DNA of 42,188 nucleotides, taken from NCBI GenBank assembly GCA_013141505.1, contig JABFQX010000036.1, positions 1 to 42,188 on the forward strand, given 5' to 3'. Source of the stretch: Methyloglobulus sp. (lineage in GTDB: Bacteria; Pseudomonadota; Gammaproteobacteria; Methylococcales; Methylomonadaceae). The notes beneath the pieces are model-generated. The model was not told the DNA's origin, made no database searches, and worked only from the letters and a program-made list of their open reading frames with translations. The translations under genes were made by a program, and so were the position numbers. Of the stretch, positions 1 to 7,695 are shown piece after piece; the stretch's first letter is position 1; every line of letters starts with the position of its first letter.

Positions 1-115
1 CTGGAGTTCATTTGAATAATGAGTTGGCTTATCCAGATAAGTGCTTAAAGCATTGGCCATTTTTCAAAAAAAATGCCGGAAGCAGTTAGAGGGCAAGTCA
101 GCTTTTTGGATTCTT

Positions 116-811
116 TCACAGTCTCTTTACACTTTCGCCCAACACTTCGGCTCTAATCAAATCCAGCAGCAAACGCGCAGTAACAGTGTTGTAGGCGGGC
201 TCGCGCTCAATCAGGCTGCGGGCAGAAAAGATCAAGGCACGGCGCACCTCGTTAAACGAAATGCCGTCATAACAATCGCGCACGGCTTGCTCTACCACGA
301 TTTTCGGACTGACCTCAGTACCTAAGTCCAGGCAAGCTTCTGCCACCATTTCAGTCAACTTGGCAATATCCAAGGGCTGCCTGTTGCCATCCATAGTGAT
401 ATGCAATTGCGGCGTGTCGTGTGCTTGGCTGGCGCGCTCGGCGGTGCGTTTTTCCCGGTACAGTACGTAGGCTTTTGCCACGTCATGCTCACCGGAACGC
501 ATCAACGCCAATTCAACCTGATCCTGAATATCTTCAATATGCACCGAACCGCCGGAAGGCAAACGGCGCATCAGGGCGGTGACAACCGTTTGAGTCAGTA
601 GCATCACTTGTTCACGCATTCGGCTGGACATTGCGGTTTTGCCATGCTCCACCGCCAAAAACGCCTTGCTCATGGCGATGGAGATTTTTTCAGGATTGAA
701 CGGGACGGCGGCACCATTGCGCCGGATCACTTGTAAGCTGGGGTTGGTGGCCGAATGTTGCCGTGGTTGTGGCAATGCGTCGAAAGACGCTGTTGTATCA
801 GTATCGTACAT
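116..811 (-). CDS. Ribonucleotide reductase large-subunit N-terminal part (two ATP-cones), C-terminally truncated
   Basis: The 231-residue product matches the N-terminus of class I ribonucleoside-diphosphate reductase alpha subunits (NrdA), the enzyme that makes dNTP precursors. It has two successive ATP-cone allosteric domains at roughly residues 28-130 and 138-225. The first opens with VIRRNGAAVPFNPEKI and the second ends with RRALIFSARSLIEREPAYN. A full alpha subunit has over 700 residues, but here a stop follows shortly after the second cone, and none of the three frames in the remaining 115 bases resembles the catalytic barrel. The ATG at 811 is supported by a GAGGAGAT Shine-Dalgarno sequence at about 816-824. 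Upstream lie a cobalamin riboswitch, a promoter and tandem NrdR boxes, which fit an RNR gene. It is most likely a truncated relic. A stand-alone ATP-cone protein is the alternative. Confidence 0.75.
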   Translation of the reverse strand: MYDTDTTASFDALPQPRQHSATNPSLQVIRRNGAAVPFNPEKISIAMSKAFLAVEHGKTAMSSRMREQVMLLTQTVVTALMRRLPSGGSVHIEDIQDQVELALMRSGEHDVAKAYVLYREKRTAERASQAHDTPQLHITMDGNRQPLDIAKLTEMVAEACLDLGTEVSPKIVVEQAVRDCYDGISFNEVRRALIFSARSLIEREPAYNTVTARLLLDLIRAEVLGESVKRL

Positions 812-1032
812 GGATATCTCCTCAAGATTAGGAGCGGGAATGCCTTCAAAAAAGACGCGACATTTCAGGTGCTTTTAAAACTCGGCTTTCAAAACTTACC
901 GGTATTTAGTCACTGAATTGAGCGCCAGTCTTAAAGACCAGCATGGCGGAAAGTAGTCAGTTGGCGCAACAAATGAGCAACATATACTTTCCATCTGCCG
1001 AGGACACCCCGCCTCAAACGTGTTGAAAAAAT

Positions 1033-1240
1033 ATACGGCAGGTCTCCTGGCTTTCGGGTCGTTGCATGTTGTCGGCCTTCCCAAGTCAGCGTTCACGACT
1101 CAGTGGCAGGGTTGACGACACACTCTCCGATTACAGTTGCGGGGGCAGCTCCGGTTTTAAGATAACTGTGTCAGTCAGTCTTTCACCGGATTCCCTTTTA
1201 TCCCAGCTCAAGAAATCAGCATGAGAACCGTATGGTGGTT
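1033..1240 (-). ncRNA. Cobalamin (B12) riboswitch
   Basis: Read on the minus strand, the region carries the conserved blocks of the cobalamin riboswitch in order. These are GGGAATCCGGTGAAA (1181-1195), CCGGAGCTGCCCCCGCAACTG (within 1135-1154), GCCACTGAG, GGGAAGGCC, and finally AGCCAGGAGACCTGCC (1037-1052). The ends CATACGG (5') and CCGTATA (3') can pair as P1. A run of six U follows P1 directly (1026-1031), so control by transcription termination is possible. The leader ends about 220 bases before the ATP-cone gene. Known members of the class shut off B12-independent isozymes, including class I RNR, when cobalamin is plentiful; that role is inferred here. Confidence 0.93.
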
Positions 1241-1270
1241 AAAGTAGCATCCGTAATTAGGTGATGTCAA
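1241..1270 (-). promoter_or_regulatory. Sigma70-type promoter of the riboswitch/RNR transcript
   Basis: On the minus strand a perfect -35 hexamer TTGACA (1265-1270) is followed after 18 bp by TACTTT (1241-1246, four of six matches to TATAAT). Transcription would begin near 1234, at the 5' end of the riboswitch. This agreement in position is the main support. Confidence 0.6.
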
Positions 1271-1276
1271 CAAAAA

Positions 1277-1324
1277 ACACTATATATTGTTATATAATTT
1301 TTATATATATCTATATATAGTGTC
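1277..1324 (-). promoter_or_regulatory. Tandem NrdR boxes
   Basis: Two 16-bp AT-rich palindromic boxes, ACACTATATATTGTTA (1277-1292) and ATCTATATATAGTGTC (1309-1324), start 32 bp apart, close to three helical turns. This matches the known paired NrdR operator of RNR genes. They lie immediately upstream of the -35 element. NrdR is an ATP-cone repressor that shuts off RNR transcription when dATP is high. The site is recognised by consensus and spacing only. Confidence 0.75.
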
Positions 1325-1701
1325 TGAAAGGAGGGCGTTGATTTGACGTTACTGCGCGATAAATTTAACCTTTACATCATTTGGAAGTTTTAGCCTACGC
1401 TTTTCCCCACATCTTGAGGCAAGGCCTATCGTCAAATCCTTAACGCGGGTTATATTCCGAATTCTGCGTCGTTCCCAAATTGTGCTAGACTCAGTTAGGG
1501 TGTGGCTTTGGTCGGTAACATGAAAAAATTTGGTTCACGGGGCGGTATTCCTGAACGCCAAACGCCAGTAGTAGGCAATTTCCGTTCCTATCTAATACGT
1601 TCAAGTCGTGGGAGAGCTATTTTGTTGTACGGTTATACCGATACCCACGAACCTTATCTACAATAATGCGCAGCTATAGCTGACTGAGAAAAGTTGTAAT
1701 C
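1325..1701. other. Intergenic region between the RNR leader and the GGDEF/EAL gene
   Basis: Divergent intergenic stretch of 377 bp. A weak promoter-like pair facing right, TTGACG (1343-1348) and TAACCT (1366-1371) with 17-bp spacing, may serve the GGDEF/EAL gene but matches poorly at -10. I see no convincing coding sequence or RNA gene. Confidence 0.3.
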
Positions 1702-4278
1702 ATGCCACTCATTTCCATCCGTTATGGAATCCCACTCCTAATCATATTATATACAGCCGGTCTCGCTGTTTACATGGTATATCGGGACTGGAACTATGCA
1801 GAGGCCATGGTGCGAGGGGAAGCGGCCTCTCTTATGATGAATCGAATGTCCAAGATACAAAAGCTGTACAGCCAAACTTTAAGTGATGCCTACAGCGGCA
1901 GGGTTGCCGAGGAGCAGGTCTTTCTTAGTGGTGTGGTTGAGTCGGAAATTACAGTAATTACGGATTTCAATGGGATGGTAATAAGGGCTACTAACCAAGA
2001 ATGGATTGGTCAGGAGCTGTATCATACATCGGCATTAAATTGGAACTCTTGGCTCAAAGAACCACTTCAAACCATCGTTGAGCGCGTTCGAAAGCAACCC
2101 AGCGGTGAAGTGTTCCTGATGGGGGAGGGCCGTTACCTGTTGGGAGTTTACCCATTATCGTTTAGCGCCCCCAATGTGCAAGCCAAAACCGATCACAACA
2201 GAGTGCTAGTTGTTCAAAGGGACCTGTCTAGAGATTTGACACGTGCTCGAAATACGGTCGGAAAACATACGGCAGAGATGGTTAGCCTACTCGTGCTAAT
2301 GGCCGTTATCATAGGGATTTTGGTTCACATATTTCTAACCCGTCGGCTTGGAAAGCTGGTAACGGTTACGGAACTTTTTGCCGACGGTAACTTCCAGATA
2401 AGAACTAAGCTAAGTGGCAATGATGAGGTTGCAAAGCTAGGGCGAGCCTTCGACAATATGGCGGGGCAAGTCGAGGACACACATAAAGATTTGGAGTTGC
2501 GAGTTGTAAATAGAACTACGGAATTAGCTAGTTCAGTTGCTGAATTACAAAGAGAGATTGCCGAGCGTAGGCGCATAGAACATATGCTTTTCAATGAAAA
2601 AGAGCGCATTCAGGTGACTTTAGCATCAATAGGCGATGCCGTCATTACAACAAATGTGAATGGGCAAATAGACTATATAAATCCTGTTGCGAAAAATCTT
2701 GTTGGAATACCCCATCATTTGATAATTGGCAATACCTTCCCTGTAGTCTTTAATTTAATCGACGAAATTACCAGGCAGCCTGTTCAAGATCCTGTGCAGC
2801 AATGCTTGATTAAAAAAAATCTCACCAAGTTGGGAAATTGCAAAATGTTCAGCGGTAACGGGGATGAGGAGCGCTCCTTAGATATTTCAGCAGCACCGAT
2901 CCATGACCGTGAAAATACCATGATAGGTGTCGTATTGATATGTCGGGACGTAACCGAAATAAACCGGATTGCTCGCCAATTAAGCTATCACGCATCGCAT
3001 GACTCCTTGACCGGGCTGATTAACAGAATGGAATTCGAACGTCGGCTGCAACGTGTGATAAGCACAGCAAAAATAGACGAATTCCACGCATTACTATATC
3101 TTGACCTTGATCAGTTCAAAATCGTAAACGATACCTGCGGACATATTGCCGGCGACGAATTGCTGCGCCAAGTCAGTGCCGTATTAGATCAGAAAATTCG
3201 TAAAAGGGACACGCTCGCCCGACTCGGCGGCGATGAGTTCGGGGTTTTGCTAGAACACTGTTTGCCGGATCAAGCTTTGCAAATTGCCAACAAAATGCGG
3301 ATGGAAATTCATGATTATCGTTTTCTCTGGGAGGATCGTAGTTTTCGAATTGGTGTAAGCATCGGTTTAGTGCCAATAACGCCTGGGGTCGACACGTTGG
3401 CGAGTGTCTTTCGAACTGCTGATAGTGCCTGTTACGCAGCGAAAGAACTAGGTCGTAACCGAGTCCATATCTATCAAACTGGTGATTTTGAATTGGCTCA
3501 GCGTCACGGCGAGATGCAATGGATACCTAGAATCCAAGAAGCATTGGCGAAAAATCAGTTCGTCCTATACTATCAACCCATCGTTCCGATAAACGGTAAG
3601 TATGGCTTGCATTACGAAGTTCTGCTGCGTTTGGTTAACCTGGACGGCGATTTGATGCTGCCATCGGTATTTATTCCAGTGGCAGAGCGTTACAATCAGA
3701 TGCAAGCTATTGACCGCTGGGTTGTTCAACATGCATTCGCAGCACTTAGGGATCCGGAAATCGTTCCTGAATTTATCGGGCTTGCAATCAATATTTCGGG
3801 ACAGTCTTTAAGCGATCCCCTTTTCCTCGAGTTTGTCGAAAGTCAAATCGTTAATCAAGAGATTCCAATAGAAAGGGTTTGCTTCGAAATTACTGAAACC
3901 GCCGCCATAGGCAATCTCATCCATGCTCAACGTTTTTTCTCAGCTCTTAAACCGCGCGGTTGCCGCTTTGCCTTGGACGATTTCGGTAGCGGATTGTCTT
4001 CATTTGCGTATCTCAAGACACTTCCCATTGACTTTCTCAAGATTGATGGCAGTTTTGTTAAAGATATGGCGAGCGACCCTATCGATTATGCTATGGTCGA
4101 AGCAATTCACCGGATCGGCAACGTCATGGGTATTGAAACCATTGCTGAATTTGTTGAGACGGAATGTGTTCTTGAGCAACTCAAATCGATTGGCGTGAAC
4201 TATGGACAAGGCCACTGCTTAGCAATCCCAAGACCATTAGTACCGGTCGGATCTTTGTTAGTATCTCCAAATATTTAA
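1702..4278 (+). CDS. Membrane-bound GGDEF/EAL-domain c-di-GMP turnover protein
   Basis: The 858-residue sensor protein would make and/or degrade the second messenger c-di-GMP at the inner membrane. The order is TM1 (about 7-27), a periplasmic sensor region (about 30-190), TM2 (about 194-214), HAMP with a coiled coil (about 215-295), PAS (about 300-420), GGDEF (about 435-590) and EAL (about 600-850). The active motif GGDEF is intact at 509-513, preceded five residues upstream by RKRD, an RxxD inhibitory site. The EAL signature reads EVL at 639-641, but other EAL-domain motifs such as DDFGSG and LKIDGSFVKD are present. Synthase activity is therefore likely; phosphodiesterase activity is plausible. 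No clear Shine-Dalgarno sequence precedes the ATG. The gene stands alone, so its target is unknown. Confidence 0.9.
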   Translation: MPLISIRYGIPLLIILYTAGLAVYMVYRDWNYAEAMVRGEAASLMMNRMSKIQKLYSQTLSDAYSGRVAEEQVFLSGVVESEITVITDFNGMVIRATNQEWIGQELYHTSALNWNSWLKEPLQTIVERVRKQPSGEVFLMGEGRYLLGVYPLSFSAPNVQAKTDHNRVLVVQRDLSRDLTRARNTVGKHTAEMVSLLVLMAVIIGILVHIFLTRRLGKLVTVTELFADGNFQIRTKLSGNDEVAKLGRAFDNMAGQVEDTHKDLELRVVNRTTELASSVAELQREIAERRRIEHMLFNEKERIQVTLASIGDAVITTNVNGQIDYINPVAKNLVGIPHHLIIGNTFPVVFNLIDEITRQPVQDPVQQCLIKKNLTKLGNCKMFSGNGDEERSLDISAAPIHDRENTMIGVVLICRDVTEINRIARQLSYHASHDSLTGLINRMEFERRLQRVISTAKIDEFHALLYLDLDQFKIVNDTCGHIAGDELLRQVSAVLDQKIRKRDTLARLGGDEFGVLLEHCLPDQALQIANKMRMEIHDYRFLWEDRSFRIGVSIGLVPITPGVDTLASVFRTADSACYAAKELGRNRVHIYQTGDFELAQRHGEMQWIPRIQEALAKNQFVLYYQPIVPINGKYGLHYEVLLRLVNLDGDLMLPSVFIPVAERYNQMQAIDRWVVQHAFAALRDPEIVPEFIGLAINISGQSLSDPLFLEFVESQIVNQEIPIERVCFEITETAAIGNLIHAQRFFSALKPRGCRFALDDFGSGLSSFAYLKTLPIDFLKIDGSFVKDMASDPIDYAMVEAIHRIGNVMGIETIAEFVETECVLEQLKSIGVNYGQGHCLAIPRPLVPVGSLLVSPNI

Positions 4279-4365
4279 GGGTTGTGCCGTAATTTTTATG
4301 AAGGCACGAGATACCAACTAATTTAGGCATATCAAGGTTTAAGATAAGGCCAAATGTGAATGATA

Positions 4366-4517
4366 AAAGAGAAGGTAGTGGGTTAAATCTGTGTTTTTTG
4401 ATCAACTTGTCAACTTCATCTTCATAACGCTGATCTGTATGTATTTTGGAGTGACAAACCTAGGTTTGTCACTCCGCCTTACATCAAGTCACAGATTTAA
4501 CCCACTACCAAAGAGAG
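4366..4517. repeat. MITE-like element with 20-bp perfect terminal inverted repeats
   Basis: A 20-bp arm, GGTAGTGGGTTAAATCTGTG (4374-4393), is repeated exactly in inverted orientation at 4490-4509. Between the arms lies a perfect 28-bp palindrome (4448-4475, half-site GGAGTGACAAACCT). AAAGAGA flanks the element on both sides (4366-4372 and 4510-4516), like a target-site duplication with one extra A on the left. No coding sequence lies inside. This is the structure of a non-autonomous miniature transposable element. A long stem-loop terminator is the alternative, but no U run follows. Confidence 0.7.
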
Positions 4518-4657
4518 GTATGGGTACAGGAAAACATTCAGATTAGGCGGGGTCTCGGGAAGGCCGTTCTTTTGGATAATTAACCCCATGTTGGGTTGTG
4601 TTTCCAGATTTCCAAGATAAATTAATTTCTGGTTATTTTGAATTAAGTGGTGATGAC

Positions 4658-5206
4658 ATGAATTATCGTTTCGCGTTTAGTATCTTGTTATTTTCAATGG
4701 CAACGTCTGTGGCAGCACAATCAGGACTGTGCCCAGATTATTTAAATCATGACATGAAAAAATTGCATTCAGAACAGGGCCTCAATATCTGCAAAGCCTA
4801 TGGAGGAAAGCCGTTATTGATTGTTAACACGGCCAGTCATTGCGGCTACACCCCGCAATTTAGCGGTCTTGAAAAACTGCACAAACAATACAAGGACAAA
4901 GGTCTGGTGGTGTTGGGTTTTTCCAGCAATGATTTCGATCAGGAAGCGAAAACGGACAAGGAAATTGCCAATGTCTGTTTCATCAATTACGGCGTAACCT
5001 TTGATATGTTTGCGACCGGCCATGTCAGTGGTGCTTCTGCCAATCCCTTATTCAAGGAACTGGCAACCCAAACCACCGAACCGGCGTGGAATTTCAACAA
5101 ATACTTGGTGGATACTGAGGGTAAAGTCGTGAAATATTTTGACAGTAGCGTAACACCTGACTCTGATGCGATGAAGCAGGCTATTGAACAATTGTTGAGC
5201 CATTAA
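4658..5206 (+). CDS. Periplasmic glutathione peroxidase-family protein (Cys type)
   Basis: This 182-residue thiol peroxidase of the glutathione peroxidase family would reduce hydrogen or lipid peroxides in the periplasm. The ATG at 4658 starts a clear signal peptide (MNYRFAFSILLFSMATSVAA), whereas the longer reading from 4598 adds 20 hydrophilic residues and was not chosen. The peroxidatic site is VNTASHCGYTPQF with Cys62 in place of selenocysteine, and the family motif WNFNKYLV supplies the Trp and Asn. The usual Gln of the NQF motif is Asp here (GFSSNDFDQE), a variant I believe also occurs in other bacterial members. The physiological reductant cannot be read from sequence. No operon partner is visible. 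Confidence 0.9.
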   Translation: MNYRFAFSILLFSMATSVAAQSGLCPDYLNHDMKKLHSEQGLNICKAYGGKPLLIVNTASHCGYTPQFSGLEKLHKQYKDKGLVVLGFSSNDFDQEAKTDKEIANVCFINYGVTFDMFATGHVSGASANPLFKELATQTTEPAWNFNKYLVDTEGKVVKYFDSSVTPDSDAMKQAIEQLLSH

Positions 5207-5278
5207 ACGGTAAGCGCTCAACAAACCGCATTGTTTAACTTTGACCAAAATTGTGCGAAGCATTCCCGCCGCAATAAT

Positions 5279-5553
5279 TCACAATTTGGCACGGTCATTG
5301 ACCGCATCGGCTAATGCTTTGCCGGGCTTGAACTTGACGGTCTTCTTTGCGGGCAAGGCCATCGGTTGGCCGGTTTGGGGATTGCGGCCTTGGCGGGCAG
5401 GCTAAAGCTGCCGAAGCCGATAAGTTGCACCGGCTCGCCATCGGCCAAACTCGTTGCCAAGGTTGCCAGCAAGGCATCCAGATATTTGGCGGTTTGGGCT
5501 TTGCTTTGGCCGGTTTTGCCGGCCACGGTGTCGATCAGTTGGGTTTTGTTCAT
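5279..5553 (-). pseudogene. hupB: DNA-binding protein HU-beta-like gene with a frameshift
   Basis: HU is a small histone-like protein that bends and compacts DNA. The N-terminal half (MNKTQLIDTVAGKTG to LIGFGSFSL) is normal, and the gene has an AGAGG Shine-Dalgarno sequence. Near 5393-5400 the frame shifts. The C-terminal half then continues in another frame as [18 protein letters not shown] followed by [16 protein letters not shown], and stops at 5279. GRNPQTG and FKPGKALAD are the typical HU arm and C-terminal motifs. Adding one base would restore a protein of about 90 residues, although the segment before GRNPQTG is also shorter than usual. It could be a true pseudogene or a sequencing error in a GC-rich stretch. 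A second HU gene elsewhere would be expected if it is real. Confidence 0.8.
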
Positions 5554-5667
5554 GGTGCCTCTGGGTGGTATGCCGATAAATGTTTCAAGTATAAGAAATC
5601 TAGTTCAATTTTAACACGCTGCCGAAAGGCCGCTAGGAAGCCCGCAAATAGCATGGCAAAGTATTTT

Positions 5668-5687
5668 GGTGCGGCGGTAGCCGCACC
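5668..5687. repeat. GGTGCGGC hairpin repeat, copy 1
   Basis: Sequence GGTGCGGCGGTAGCCGCACC folds into an 8-bp stem with a 4-base loop upstream of the HU gene. Two related hairpins occur at 13824-13848 and 14090-14111. A terminator role is unlikely because no U run follows on either strand. Confidence 0.45.
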
Positions 5688-5795
5688 GGGCTCTGTTCGG
5701 GTGTAGTGCCTAGCTTTTCTAGCCTGTGCCTGAGACGCCGCTTAATAGCTGATGCCGCCTATCGCAACACGTAAGCCACTGTCTACCATTAGCGA

Positions 5796-6077
5796 CTAGC
5801 CCATCATGTCCGGGCCGGGCAATGCTTTGCCAAGCTGGCCGGGGTGAGGGTTTGGCGGCGGCAACATTTTAAGCAGGGCTTCGAGCCTGGCCACCGCGTC
5901 CCTAAGCTGGGCGATGTCGGCCAGCAGCCTTTCGTTCGTTTCATGCAGGTGCTGGAAATGCACCTGGAAATAGCGGACGTTCGGGAATGCCGCCTCCGCA
6001 TCGTCCTTGTCTTTAGTCCGGCTGGATGGACGCGCAGCCGCAGTATTGGAGTTGTTTGATATTCCGGTTGAGTACAT
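5796..6077 (-). CDS. Small coiled-coil protein of unknown function
   Basis: This 93-residue product was not recognised. The ATG at 6077 has a good AGGAGA Shine-Dalgarno sequence about nine bases upstream. The first 30 residues are polar and low in complexity (Ser/Thr/Asn, then Lys/Asp). Residues about 40-72 (LHETNERLLADIAQLRDAVA onward) form a heptad-like amphipathic helix consistent with a short coiled coil, and the tail is Pro/Gly-rich. There is no signal peptide, membrane segment or cysteine. It stands alone between the HU gene and a repeat-rich region. It is likely a real cytosolic protein able to self-associate, but no function can be assigned. Confidence 0.55.
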   Translation of the reverse strand: MYSTGISNNSNTAAARPSSRTKDKDDAEAAFPNVRYFQVHFQHLHETNERLLADIAQLRDAVARLEALLKMLPPPNPHPGQLGKALPGPDMMG

Positions 6078-6120
6078 GGCGCTTGTCTCCTGTTGTCAAG
6101 CGGGTTTGTTACAAAAAAAT

Positions 6121-6255
6121 GGCTTGCCTATAATTATTGATTAGGCCTTTTAAAGTTTGAACTAAACGATCTGGGCAAGTAGATGCAACTACCGCCTTTC
6201 GACAGGCTCAAGGCGAACGGGAGTTGAGTCTTGACAGGGCCGAATCTATCACGAT
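6121..6255. repeat. Dispersed repeat element, copy A (short palindromic core)
   Basis: The left end reads TTGCCTATAATTATTGATTA then GGCCTTTT, matching TTGTCCTATATTATGGATTC then GGCCTTT at 26333-26359. The right end, read in reverse, is ATCGTGATAGATTCGGCC, resembling the right end of the same second copy. The core holds CTTTCGACAGGCTCAAGGCG, a motif seen in extragenic repeats of many proteobacteria. The ends are imperfect inverted repeats of each other. This fits a small non-coding mobile or REP-like element. Confidence 0.55.
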
Positions 6256-6888
6256 GACGCATTGCAGCGCGTAATACCCCCCGCCGGGCGGTGCCCTTAC
6301 CCGGGGCAGGGAACTGCTTGTTACGGCCACCGGGGTGGATGCTACCCCAATCCCGCAACCCCGGGCGTTGTTTCAACATCGGCAGCACGCGCCGGTGGCC
6401 GCCGTCCGGCCTATCCCAAGGTTAACCACACCAACCTTGCGGCCCCGCCGGCTGGGGGTAAAACTTTAACGGTAATGTTGATTGATCAACCTGGTTGGTG
6501 AAGGTCGCTAATACGCCCTCAATAACACCCGCACCCGCAGCCCTGCGCGGCATTGCCGCCTGCCGCCGCTTCCCGGCTGCCGTAGTTGTGCGCCCGCAAA
6601 GCACTTTGCAAAGGATACGGGTCGAGCGCCATCTGCGGCTTGGCGAGGTTGCAACGCTCTCAGGCCTGTACCGGGGCACAGGTAGCTAAGGTTAACAAAA
6701 TGCACAAGCATTTATAAGCTAACAATCACCGGGGTAATGCCATGCCGTTGTCCTTAATGTAAGAAGGTAAAAAGATTTTGTTTTGTAAGCTTTTTCATAC
6801 CTAATCCCGAAATTTATGCGGCGCTGAGCTTACGTCCCTCCCAACGTGAAATATCCCATCTGTTTAAGATGGTAAAAATAAACCACAG
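6256..6888. other. GC-rich stretch without a convincing gene
   Basis: About 630 bp between the repeat and the FKBP gene. Several frames stay open on both strands because of the GC-rich composition, but none has a convincing ribosome binding site plus protein-like composition. One minus-strand micro-ORF (6519-6632, 37 codons) ends in QGCGCGCY and is listed among the findings. A small inverted repeat CCATCT/AGATGG (6856-6872) follows the FKBP gene but lacks a U run. Confidence 0.4.
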
Positions 6889-7665
6889 TTACCAACTCGA
6901 CGATTTTTTGATAGCAGGTGGCGGGGTAGCTGGATTTTTTCCCGGTATCGGTGTTTCCACCTTAAGCAGGCTAACATCGTAAATCAAGGTTTCATTCGGG
7001 CCGACACCGCCCTGCTGAAAGCCGTTTTCGCCGTAGGCAAGGTTAGGCGGGATAAATAATTGCCATTTATCGCCTTCTTTCATCAATAGAGTCGCTTCTT
7101 GCCAGCCTTTAGGCAATTGGCCGACTTGGACTTGCGCGGGTGCCGATGGATTTTCGCCGCTTTTGATTAACTTTTCACCATTAATACGGTGTACTTCATA
7201 TTCTAAAGTGACAACGTCGCTGGTTTTCGGATGCTGTGGGTTAGCCCCTGCTGCCAGCGGTTTGTACTGTAAGCCGCTGGGCAGGCTGACGACCCCAGGC
7301 TTTTGTTTGTTGGCGGTCATGAACGTCGTGCCTTTTTGTAGGTTATCCTTGGCCATTTTGTCATTGTGTAGTGCTTGTTGGACTAACAACCAGTCTTGCC
7401 ACTTCTGTAATTGCTCAGGATTCAAACGCAGCGGTTTTTTATCCAGAAAGTCATTCACCCCCAACAAAAACAATTCCTGGTCGAAGGGAATTTCGCTTTT
7501 CTGCAAATATTCGATATAACGCACCCCTTGGGCGTAACTGGATTTTTGTACCTCGGTGTCCAGTTTGGCGGCGGGTTTGGCTTTGGCCGGTTTTTTTGCG
7601 GCTTCGGCGCCACCTGAAACCAACATAAGCAATATCAACAGGTTTGTGGCAAATCTAAACGTCAT
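6889..7665 (-). CDS. Periplasmic FKBP-type peptidyl-prolyl cis-trans isomerase
   Basis: The 258-residue FkpA/Mip-like prolyl isomerase would act as a folding catalyst and chaperone in the periplasm. Residues 1-22 (MTFRFATNLLILLMLVSGGAEA) are a signal peptide. Residues about 35-125 form the helical N-terminal dimerisation domain, and about 140-240 the FKBP fold, with LPSGLQYKPLAAG, GWQEATLLMKEGDKWQLFIPP and NLAYGENG typical of the active-site strands. The C-terminus is a Pro/Lys/Ser tail. The start has a GGAGG Shine-Dalgarno sequence and lies 30 bp downstream of the large outer-membrane protein gene on the same strand. The two probably form an operon, and the isomerase may help that barrel or its exported neighbours fold; this is inference. 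Confidence 0.9.
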   Translation of the reverse strand: MTFRFATNLLILLMLVSGGAEAAKKPAKAKPAAKLDTEVQKSSYAQGVRYIEYLQKSEIPFDQELFLLGVNDFLDKKPLRLNPEQLQKWQDWLLVQQALHNDKMAKDNLQKGTTFMTANKQKPGVVSLPSGLQYKPLAAGANPQHPKTSDVVTLEYEVHRINGEKLIKSGENPSAPAQVQVGQLPKGWQEATLLMKEGDKWQLFIPPNLAYGENGFQQGGVGPNETLIYDVSLLKVETPIPGKNPATPPPAIKKSSSW

Positions 7666-7695
7666 ACAGCCTCCATAAATGAAAAAAAAGATAAG

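Noticed and set aside
896-1096. 66-codon minus-strand frame
   Set aside because: It lies within and just after the cobalamin riboswitch. Its sequence is explained by conserved RNA motifs, and it has no ribosome binding site.
4598-4657. Upstream extension of the glutathione peroxidase gene
   Set aside because: It adds a hydrophilic stretch before a clear signal peptide, so the inner ATG at 4658 is preferred.
6134-6388. 84-codon minus-strand frame
   Set aside because: It runs through the dispersed repeat (FALSLSKG is a typical translation of that repeat) and is not protein-like overall.
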